15,277 bases of DNA from Reyranella sp. (GTDB lineage Bacteria; Pseudomonadota; Alphaproteobacteria; Reyranellales; Reyranellaceae): positions 1 to 15,277 of the forward strand of contig JAUXRT010000152.1 of the NCBI GenBank assembly GCA_030681635.1, given 5' to 3'. Within the stretch, counting starts at the first letter, position 1, and each line of letters starts with the position of its first letter. Below, one piece after another: positions 1 to 5,425 of the stretch. The notes under the pieces are model-generated. The model saw only the letters and a list, made by a program, of their open reading frames with translations, was not told the DNA's origin and did no database searches. Made by a program: the position numbers and the translations under genes.

Positions 1-81
1 GCGATCAAGCGCATCGTCACCAAGAATGCCGCCTCGCGTCGCGTGTCGCGCCTCAGCGCGCGCATCAAGGCGATGGCCTGA
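1..81 (+). CDS. rpsT: 30S ribosomal protein S20, C-terminal end (partial)
   Basis: Only the last 26 codons are inside the window, read in frame 1 and ending at TGA (79-81). The peptide contains a KNAASRRVSRLSARIKA stretch. That matches the conserved basic C-terminal helix of S20, where KNxAARxxSRLxxKV is typical. S20 is a primary 16S rRNA-binding protein of the small subunit. The start and promoter are off the left edge. A strong intrinsic terminator follows 28 bases after the stop, as expected for this usually monocistronic gene. The identification rests on a short segment, but the pattern is distinctive. Confidence 0.88.
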   Translation, partial: AIKRIVTKNAASRRVSRLSARIKAMA

Positions 82-109
82 TCGCCGCCACTCTCCTTCA
101 GTGGATATG

Positions 110-140
110 AACGCCGCTCATTCGAGCGGCGTTTTCTTTT
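110..140 (+). terminator. Rho-independent terminator after rpsT
   Basis: A perfect 10-bp stem (AACGCCGCTC at 110-119 pairing with GAGCGGCGTT at 124-133) closes a four-base loop ATTC and is followed by TTCTTTT (134-140). It lies 28 bases after the S20 stop codon, so it should end the rpsT transcript. Confidence 0.92.
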
Positions 141-222
141 GCGTCCCCCGCACCTCACGGAAGCCTGATTGGCGCGGCCCGGGCCCGAGGTTCATAGGCG
201 GGATTCAACCCAGGAGTTTCCC

Positions 223-789
223 ATGCGTCTCCCCTGCCGGATTGCAGCCGCGTTGTCGGCCCTGGCAGTCCTCCCGGCAATCGCCGTCGCCGCCACCGTT
301 GGCGGCGCCTACTACGCGCCGCAGTACGACTATCGCGAGTTCTGGTCCGCCACCGACAACAAGCCGTTCCAGGTCGTGCTGGCGGGCAATCCCTTCCCCG
401 GCGTCGATCCGGCCACGGTGGCGGCCACGCTGCTGCCGATGATGCAATCGGCCAAGCCGCGGCCGGCGCTCACCTTCACCTATGAGCGGCCCTCGCCGCC
501 GCCCAGCCCCGACTACCGGCTGGTCCTGGTGTTCGATCCGGCGCTCAACCTCAACGCCGATCCGGTCTGCGCCGGCGAGTCGGCACGTTTCCGCCCCGGC
601 AAGCCCGGCGCGTTCTATGTCTATGCGATCTATTGCCGGAACGACCGCATGCTGTCCTACACCACGGCCTGGACCGACGCCTCGGGCCCCGGCGATCCCC
701 GGATCGAGCGGCTGTTCCGCGAGCTGTTCCTGGTCGTGTTCAAGGAAGGCTCGTCGCGCTGGGCTGAGCTGGACGACCGCTTCCTGTAG
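223..789 (+). CDS. Secreted protein of unknown family, 188 aa
   Basis: I do not recognise a named family. The start at ATG 223 is chosen because AGGAG (212-216) sits six bases upstream; a longer frame opening at 169 lacks such a site. Residues 1-23 form a typical Sec signal peptide: basic n-region, Ala/Leu-rich core, and a likely cleavage after Ala-Val-Ala at 21-23. The mature part has a proline-rich patch (about residues 90-97) and two cysteines (C116 and C138) that could form a disulfide in the periplasm. The C-terminal third is predicted amphipathic helix (about 159-175). No catalytic motif is apparent. The VTT-domain gene starts 44 bases downstream on the same strand, so the two may be co-transcribed. 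The gene is real on start-site and codon-usage grounds; its function is unknown. Confidence 0.75.
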   Translation: MRLPCRIAAALSALAVLPAIAVAATVGGAYYAPQYDYREFWSATDNKPFQVVLAGNPFPGVDPATVAATLLPMMQSAKPRPALTFTYERPSPPPSPDYRLVLVFDPALNLNADPVCAGESARFRPGKPGAFYVYAIYCRNDRMLSYTTAWTDASGPGDPRIERLFRELFLVVFKEGSSRWAELDDRFL

Positions 790-833
790 GGGCCGGGTTG
801 AGACACCGCGATTCCTCCAGTAGGAGGAGGCGC

Positions 834-1421
834 ATGATCCCCACCGACCTCGCATCCTTCCTCGACGTGCTGCGCCAGCACGGCGAGGCGGCCTACAGCT
901 TCATGTTCGCCTACGCCATGCTGCACACGCTGCTGCTGGCGATCTTCGCGGGCTATGCCGCCCAGGGCGGCGCCTTCGAAGTCGGGCCGCTGATCGCGGT
1001 GTGCTGGGCCGGCACCTTCACCGGCGACGTCATCCGCTTCTGGATCGGCCGGCGGTTCGGCACCAGATGGCTGGGCGGCTGGCCGCGCATCGAGGGCGCG
1101 GTGCGGCTCGTGGCGCGGCTGGCCGACCGGCACTATCTCTGGATGATCCTGATCCACCGCTATCCCTACGGTATCCGCGGCATCGCGGGCTTCGCCTACG
1201 GCGCCTCGTCCTTGCCGTGGCCCCGCTTCCTGGTGCTGAACTTCGTGGCGGCGGGCGTCTGGTCGGTGGCCACCGTCGGCTCCGGCTATGCCTTCGGCTA
1301 TGTCTCCGAGAAGACGCTGAGCAACGCCTCGTCGGGCCTGGGCGTTGGGCTGCTGGTGGCCTTCCTGGGCCTCGCCTGGGTGCTCAGCCGGCGGCTCGAG
1401 CGCGTCATCGAGCGCGGCTAG
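834..1421 (+). CDS. VTT / DedA-like membrane protein, 195 aa
   Basis: Start at ATG 834, directly after a strong AGGAGGAGG (822-830). The protein is hydrophobic with several membrane segments. It carries the hallmarks of the VTT (SNARE-associated Golgi protein, PF09335) domain: an acidic-glycine pair in AGTFTGDVIRFWIGRRFG (residues about 59-76), and the arginine motif HRYPYGIRGIAGFAYG (108-123), followed by a Pro-Arg-Phe and an Asn-rich membrane helix ending in a Trp. In DedA proteins these segments form re-entrant hairpins, and the family is linked to lipid carrier or phospholipid flipping and to proton-motive-force homeostasis. The substrate here cannot be told. The charged C-terminus (RRLERVIERG) is probably cytoplasmic. 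It lacks the long N-terminal region of some DedA members, so I call it DedA-like rather than assign a symbol. Confidence 0.85.
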   Translation: MIPTDLASFLDVLRQHGEAAYSFMFAYAMLHTLLLAIFAGYAAQGGAFEVGPLIAVCWAGTFTGDVIRFWIGRRFGTRWLGGWPRIEGAVRLVARLADRHYLWMILIHRYPYGIRGIAGFAYGASSLPWPRFLVLNFVAAGVWSVATVGSGYAFGYVSEKTLSNASSGLGVGLLVAFLGLAWVLSRRLERVIERG

Positions 1422-1446
1422 AAGCTCGTCCGGGGAACTGCCGCCG

Positions 1447-1471
1447 GGAACACCCCGCCCGCAGGGCCGTT
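1447..1471 (+). promoter_or_regulatory. EcfG-type (general stress sigma) promoter upstream of VOC remnant / PRC-barrel gene
   Basis: GGAAC (1447-1451), exactly 16 bases, then CGTT (1468-1471). This matches the alphaproteobacterial EcfG consensus GGAAC-N16/17-CGTT exactly. Transcription would start near 1478, about 40 bases before the VOC remnant and about 300 before the PRC-barrel start. PRC-barrel proteins are frequent members of the EcfG regulon, which supports the call; it remains a sequence match only. Confidence 0.62.
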
Positions 1472-1518
1472 GTCGCGGACAGCCGTCCGCTCGGCCAGAT
1501 GCTCCGAAGGCGGCCCAC

Positions 1519-1731
1519 ATGACGACCGGGTATGCCTTGGGCGGCGTCGCCGTCGGCAATCTCGACTCCGCCATCAGCTGGTATGCCAGGTTGCTCGGCC
1601 GCCAACCCGATCTCCAGCCCGTGAAGGAGGTCGCGGAATGGGAATTCAGCGGCGGCGGCTGGATCCAGCACCTGAAATTTGCAGGCAACAACTGCGGCAA
1701 CTCTCCAGAGACAGCGGCGTTCTCCCGGTAG
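1519..1731 (+). pseudogene. Truncated VOC / glyoxalase-family gene remnant
   Basis: A 70-codon frame whose first ~50 residues look like the N-terminus of a VOC (vicinal oxygen chelate) protein: a beta strand GGVAVGNLDSAISWYARLLGR (about 7-27) and the paired strand EVAEWEFSGGGWIQ (about 37-50). A complete VOC protein of this kind is normally 110-130 residues. After GGWIQ the similarity stops abruptly, and the last 20 residues (containing FAGNNCGNSPETAAFSR) are not VOC-like. The second half of the fold, with its metal-site residues, is missing. The start is ATG 1519, with AAGG nine bases upstream. The frame sits between the EcfG-type promoter and the PRC-barrel gene, so it is probably transcribed and may still be translated. 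I read it as a decayed or deletion-truncated gene; a functional short peptide is possible but unsupported. Confidence 0.6.
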
Positions 1732-1748
1732 CCCGCGCCTGGCGCGGG
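1732..1748 (+). repeat. Perfect tight palindrome between VOC remnant and PRC-barrel gene
   Basis: CCCGCGCC (1732-1739), T, GGCGCGGG (1741-1748). The 8-bp arms are perfect and surround one central base, immediately after the remnant's stop codon and 14 bases before the PRC-barrel ribosome binding site. There is no U-tract, so it is not a classic terminator. It could be an RNA processing or stability hairpin, or part of the deletion scar. Confidence 0.5.
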
Positions 1749-1773
1749 TCTCACCCCAATGCAGGAGACAAAA

Positions 1774-2142
1774 ATGGCAGACGCCACCACGATCACGTCC
1801 GGTACGCTGATCGCCGCCGAGAAGGTGAACGGCACCAACGTCTACAATCCCAAGGGCGACAAGCTCGGCAGTGTCGAGGACATCATGATCGACAAGGTCA
1901 GCGGCAAGGCGATCTACGCCGTGATGTCGTTCGGCGGCTTCCTCGGCATCGGCGACAAGCATCATCCGCTGCCGTGGTCGAGCCTGAAGTACGACACCGC
2001 CAAGGAAGGCTATGTCGTGAACCTCGACAAGAAGACGCTGGAAGGCGCCCCGAGCTACGAGAGCGACGAGGACTTCCGCTGGACACCGGACTACGGCCGC
2101 ACGGTCGACAAGTACTACGGCGTGCCGACCTACTGGCTGTAA
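1774..2142 (+). CDS. PRC-barrel domain protein, 122 aa
   Basis: Start at ATG 1774, because AGGAG (1763-1767) is six bases upstream; an in-frame ATG at 1759 has no such site. The PRC-barrel fold spans about residues 10-90. It includes VYNPKGDKLGSVEDIMIDKVSGKAIYAV (23-50), the classic strand pair around a polar turn, then a glycine-rich FGGFLGIGDKHHPLPWSSL (53-71) and a YVVNLDKKTLEGAP strand typical of the small stand-alone alphaproteobacterial proteins. The tail (95-122) is acidic then aromatic, ending PTYWL. There is no signal peptide or membrane segment, so the protein is cytoplasmic. The biochemical role of these short proteins is poorly defined; many are induced by general or osmotic stress. 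The EcfG-type promoter at 1447-1471 fits that, with the VOC remnant lying in its leader. Confidence 0.85.
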   Translation: MADATTITSGTLIAAEKVNGTNVYNPKGDKLGSVEDIMIDKVSGKAIYAVMSFGGFLGIGDKHHPLPWSSLKYDTAKEGYVVNLDKKTLEGAPSYESDEDFRWTPDYGRTVDKYYGVPTYWL

Positions 2143-2153
2143 GCAGACGCGTC

Positions 2154-2189
2154 GACCCTCTCCGCCTTCGATTAACGGTGGAGAGGGTC
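2154..2189 (+). terminator. Stem-loop between the convergent PRC-barrel and kinase genes
   Basis: GACCCTCTCC (2154-2163) pairs with GGAGAGGGTC (2180-2189). The stem extends by one G-U and two G-C pairs into a ten-base loop. On plus it is followed after seven bases by CTTTTTG, which reads as a weak terminator for the PRC-barrel transcript. It overlaps the last two bases of the kinase stop codon on minus, where no U-tract follows. Confidence 0.6.
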
Positions 2190-4140
2190 AGGCGGCTTTT
2201 TGCTTCGCCCGCATGATCGCGTCGACGGCATCCGCAAGATGCTGCTGGCCGAACGGCTTGGAGAGTCTGGGAATGCCCACGCCCGTCCCCGCGGGCAATT
2301 CAGCGTAGCCGGTTGCCAGCAGGATCGGGAGGTCCGGGCGGTCGGCGCGGATCGCCTCGATGAGCTGGGTGCCGGTCATCTGCGGCATGGCCTGGTCGAC
2401 GATCAAGAGATCGACGTGCTTTTCCTTCTGGAGAATCTCGAGCGCCTTCCTGCCGGACATGGCCTGAAGAACCTTGTGCCCGAGGTCTTCCAGCATGGCC
2501 GCGGTGTTCATGAGGACGAGGGCATCGTCGTCGACAGCCAGCACGACCAGCGGCGTTGCTTTCGGAGCGGCGACCGCGGACGGCGGCTGCGGGCGTTCGA
2601 CCGGTTCGGCCACCATCGTCGAGGCGGGCAGCCATAGTTCGGCCGTCGTGCCCTCTCCTTTTTGGCTTTTGAGAACCAGCTGGCCGCCTAATTGCGCCGC
2701 CATGCCGTGGATCATCGAAAGGCCGAGGCCGGTGCCCTTGCCGATTCCCTTGGTGGTGAAGAACGGTTCCATGGCGCGCGCCAGCGTCGCCTCGTCCATA
2801 CCCTCGCCCGAGTCGGCCACGGATAGGCAGATGTAGCGTCCCGGCTTCAGGTCGGCGGCACCTCCCAGGGCGACGCTCTCCTCACGGGCTGCGACGACGA
2901 TGCGGCCGCCGTCGGCCATGGCATCTCGTGCGTTCACGGCAAGGTTGAGCAATGCCATCTCGAGCTGGTTGGCGTCGGCCTGCACGAGGCCGAGGGCAAG
3001 CGGGAAACGGGTCTCTATCTCGATCGAGGGGCCGAGCGAGCGTTGCAGCAGGTCGGTCATGCCGCGCACCAACGTGGGCACGTCGATCGGCTCCGGGTCG
3101 AGTTCCTGGCGGCGGGCGAAAGCCAGCATGCGCTGGGTGAGCGAGGCGCCGCGCTGGGCCGCCTGGATGGCGTTGTCGACCAGGCCGGTGATCCGTGGAT
3201 CCTCGGGCAACCGCCGGCGCACCAGTTCCAGGCTGCCGAGGACCGCCGTCAGAAGATTGTTGAAATCGTGAGCGATGCCGCCCGTGAGTTGGCCGACGGC
3301 ATCCATCTTCTGCGACTGGAACAGCGCCTCGCGCGCCAATTCGAGGGCCTGTTGATTCTCGCGCCGCTCGGTGAGATCGCGCGTGATCTTGGCGAAGCCG
3401 ATCAGCTTTCCCTGTTCATCGCGGATCGGATCGATGACGACATGGGCCCAGAAGCGGCTGCCGTCCTTACGCAAGCGCCAGCCCTCCTTCTCGAATTTTC
3501 CCTCACGTATCGCGGTGTCGAGCGCCCGGCGCGGCTCGCCCTTCTCGCCGTCCTCCGGCGTATAGAAACGCGAGAAGTGACTGCCGATGATCTCCTCGGG
3601 GCGATAGCCCTTGATCCTCTGGGCACCAGCGTTCCAGCTCGTCACCCGGCCGTCGGGGTCGAGCATGTAGAGGGCGTAGTCGGTGACGCCCTGCACGAGG
3701 ATGCGGAACTGCTCCTGGCTGCGCCGCAGCGTCTCCTCGGCCAGGCGGCGTTCGGTGAGATCGCGCGTGATCTTGGCGAAGCCGATGAGTCTCCCGGCGG
3801 GTTCCCGGATGGGATCGATGACGACATTCGCCCAGGAGCGGGTGCCGTCCTTGCGCACACGCCAGCCATCGCTCTCGAACCGTCCTTCACGCGCCGCCGT
3901 TTCGAGGGCTCGCGCGGGGAGACCCGCCTGGCGGTCCTGCTCGCTGTAGAAGCGCGAAAAATGGCTGCCCAGGATTTCCTGCTCGGTATAGCCCTTGAAG
4001 CGCCGCGCGCCGGGATTCCAGCTCGTCACCCGGCCCTCGGGATCGAGCATGTAGATGGCATAGTCCGTGACCGCGTCGATGAGGAGGCGGTACCTGTCAT
4101 CGTGCGTCAGCGAGGCGGCGAGCGGTTCAACCTGCTTCAC
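2188..4140 (-). CDS. Soluble hybrid histidine kinase, PAS-PAS-HisKA-HATPase-REC, 650 aa
   Basis: Start is GTG at 4140, with GGGGAG four bases upstream. Two PAS/PAC units occupy about residues 16-132 and 144-260. They are tandem duplicates offset by exactly 128 residues and share most of their sequence, including GRVTSWN, GSHFSRFY and GFAKITRDLTERR. The kinase core follows: H-box GGIAHDFNNLL with phospho-acceptor His291; N-box around N399/N403; G1 box DSGEGM (443-448); F-box PFFTTK (459-464); G2 box GKGTGLGLS (467-475). A C-terminal receiver domain (about 531-640) keeps the acidic pair D537/D538, phospho-acceptor D582, T610 and K628. There are no membrane segments, so it is a cytoplasmic sensor. 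The architecture resembles FixL-type hybrid kinases. No conserved heme-binding His was assigned and the signal is unknown. No separate response regulator or Hpt protein is encoded nearby. An EcfG-type promoter lies 58 bases upstream (4198-4222). Confidence 0.93.
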   Translation of the reverse strand: MKQVEPLAASLTHDDRYRLLIDAVTDYAIYMLDPEGRVTSWNPGARRFKGYTEQEILGSHFSRFYSEQDRQAGLPARALETAAREGRFESDGWRVRKDGTRSWANVVIDPIREPAGRLIGFAKITRDLTERRLAEETLRRSQEQFRILVQGVTDYALYMLDPDGRVTSWNAGAQRIKGYRPEEIIGSHFSRFYTPEDGEKGEPRRALDTAIREGKFEKEGWRLRKDGSRFWAHVVIDPIRDEQGKLIGFAKITRDLTERRENQQALELAREALFQSQKMDAVGQLTGGIAHDFNNLLTAVLGSLELVRRRLPEDPRITGLVDNAIQAAQRGASLTQRMLAFARRQELDPEPIDVPTLVRGMTDLLQRSLGPSIEIETRFPLALGLVQADANQLEMALLNLAVNARDAMADGGRIVVAAREESVALGGAADLKPGRYICLSVADSGEGMDEATLARAMEPFFTTKGIGKGTGLGLSMIHGMAAQLGGQLVLKSQKGEGTTAELWLPASTMVAEPVERPQPPSAVAAPKATPLVVLAVDDDALVLMNTAAMLEDLGHKVLQAMSGRKALEILQKEKHVDLLIVDQAMPQMTGTQLIEAIRADRPDLPILLATGYAELPAGTGVGIPRLSKPFGQQHLADAVDAIMRAKQKAA

Positions 4141-4197
4141 TGAGCTCCCCTACCCCACTGCACGCTCCGGCCGGAAGGCGCATATCGACTCCAGCAT

Positions 4198-4222
4198 AAC
4201 GCGCGGCAGGGCGGAAGGTTCC
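4198..4222 (-). promoter_or_regulatory. EcfG-type promoter upstream of the hybrid kinase
   Basis: Read on minus: GGAAC (4222-4218), exactly 16 bases, then CGTT (4201-4198). This matches the EcfG consensus exactly and has the same spacer length as the site at 1447-1471. It lies in the 84-base gap between the adaptor gene's stop and the kinase GTG start. The kinase may therefore be transcribed separately from the upstream genes, under general stress control. Confidence 0.6.
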
Positions 4223-4224
4223 GT

Positions 4225-5166
4225 CTAAAACGGCAGGATGTAGTTCAGGATCGCTTCCTGACGCAGCAGCACCCGACGGATGATGTGGGCGGCCTTCACC
4301 TGCTCCGTGAAGATGGCAGCCGTGCCGACGCTGCCGGCCGGCAGGCTCTTGGCCACGGCAGCGTCGTCGAGGGCGACCCGCACGACGAAAGGTGCCGCCT
4401 CGACCTCCTTCGAGGTCACCGCGAGACCGGAGACCTGGACCTGGCCGGTGGAGATCGCCTGCAGCACCGTCTCAACCTTGCCGGTGAAGATGCGCCCGGG
4501 CAGGTACTTAAAGGTGAGCTCGACCTTCTGGCCCGGTGTCACGTAGCGGGCATCGATCTGCTGGATCGACATGGCGACAAACGACGACGACGTGTCGATG
4601 AAGGCGAGGACCGGCGCCGCCGAGAGGTTCGACACCCGGGCACCCTTGCGCAGCGCCAGGTTGGTGACGTAGCCGTCGGCCGGCGCGCGCACGATCGTCT
4701 TGTCGAGGTTCCACCGCGCGCCCTCGAGCTGGGCGGCGAGCTGCTTCACTTCGGACTCGCGCTGCTGCGTGTCGAAGGCACGGCCGGCCTCGGTGCGCTG
4801 GAGCTGCACCATCTGCGTGTAGCGGAGCTGAGCGAAGGCCGCCTGCGCTTCAAGCGCCTTGACGGTGGCGGCATAGGGAACGGGATCGATGCGGAACAGC
4901 ACGTCGCCGGCCTTGAGGGGGACATTGGCCTCGACCGGCACTTCCAGCACCTCGCCCGCGACGTCGGGCACGATCGCCACCGAATGGCGGCCGAGCAGCA
5001 CCGGCCCCGACGGCGCGCCCCAGTTCATGGGAATGAACAGGCCGACCAGCAGCAGGAGCAGGACGATGAAGGGCGAGCTCTTCCAGAACAGCGTGAAGCG
5101 CACGACCTTGAACTTCACCAGCAGGAAGAGAAGGACGAGATAGACGTTGAGGAGGAAGACGATCAT
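4225..5166 (-). CDS. HlyD/YiaV-type periplasmic adaptor (membrane fusion protein), 313 aa
   Basis: Two N-terminal membrane segments (about 2-17 and 32-48) are followed by the adaptor body. This has a first lipoyl half with GEVLEVPVEANVPLKAGDVLFRIDP (71-95), a short helical hairpin (about 97-155, rich in Gln/Ala/Arg), and a second lipoyl half with IVRAPADGYVTNLALRKGARV (158-178). The beta-barrel region follows (about 185-290, with PGQKVELTFKYLPGRIFTGKV). The tail ends hydrophobic (ILNYILPF). The double membrane start and total layout resemble E. coli YiaV. The ATG overlaps the stop of the upstream YiaW-like gene by four bases (ATGA), so the two are translationally coupled. Adaptors of this class normally bridge an inner-membrane pump to an outer-membrane channel, but no ABC, MFS or RND pump or TolC-like gene is adjacent. 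The substrate is unknown. Confidence 0.88.
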   Translation of the reverse strand: MIVFLLNVYLVLLFLLVKFKVVRFTLFWKSSPFIVLLLLLVGLFIPMNWGAPSGPVLLGRHSVAIVPDVAGEVLEVPVEANVPLKAGDVLFRIDPVPYAATVKALEAQAAFAQLRYTQMVQLQRTEAGRAFDTQQRESEVKQLAAQLEGARWNLDKTIVRAPADGYVTNLALRKGARVSNLSAAPVLAFIDTSSSFVAMSIQQIDARYVTPGQKVELTFKYLPGRIFTGKVETVLQAISTGQVQVSGLAVTSKEVEAAPFVVRVALDDAAVAKSLPAGSVGTAAIFTEQVKAAHIIRRVLLRQEAILNYILPF

Positions 5167-5411
5167 TTGCGCGGCCTCTCACGAGGCCCCTCGCGAGGCA
5201 CGTCGACATAGGCCCAGACGAAGGCGATGGGCCACAGCACGAAGCCGAACAGCAGCGTGATCCAGCCGGCAACGCCCACCGCCTGGGCCCATGGATGCCG
5301 GCGCTCGCGCGCGATGTGGCCGGGCAACCAGCCCATGATGCAGATGACGCCGATGGTGCTGGCGGCGATCACGATCAGCACGATCCAGGCGAAGATATCG
5401 AGGCCGGACAT
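5163..5411 (-). CDS. YiaW-like small inner-membrane protein (DUF3302), 82 aa
   Basis: Two membrane helices (about 5-27 and 47-70) are separated by a short basic/polar loop with GHIARERRHPWAQAV. A charged tail VDVPREGPRERPRK follows. Length, the LPGxIAxxRxHPWAQAV loop and position match the DUF3302 family, represented by E. coli YiaW, which is likewise encoded next to the adaptor YiaV. The start is ATG 5411, preceded by a purine run (AGGAGAGAGGGGAG). It begins 14 bases after the stop of the DUF1254 gene and overlaps the adaptor gene by four bases, so it is in one transcript with both. A role as membrane partner of the adaptor is an inference from synteny. Confidence 0.85.
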   Translation of the reverse strand: MSGLDIFAWIVLIVIAASTIGVICIMGWLPGHIARERRHPWAQAVGVAGWITLLFGFVLWPIAFVWAYVDVPREGPRERPRK

Positions 5412-5425
5412 CGCTCCCCTCTCTC

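Noticed and set aside
1434..1438. A second GGAAC just upstream of the EcfG-type promoter
   Set aside because: No CGTT lies 16-17 bases downstream, so it does not make a second promoter; it is a near-duplicate of the -35 element only.
657..1838. 393-codon open frame on minus across the VTT gene and VOC remnant
   Set aside because: The VTT frame has a strong ribosome binding site and family motifs; the minus frame crosses several plus-strand genes and resembles no family.
3371..3786. Direct DNA repeat that could suggest a mobile or CRISPR-like array
   Set aside because: The repeat is the coding sequence of the two tandem PAS units in frame, with only two copies and no spacer pattern.
3043..4143. 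366-codon open frame on plus, opposite the kinase PAS domains
   Set aside because: It mirrors the duplicated PAS region and inherits its apparent internal repeat; all kinase motifs are on minus.
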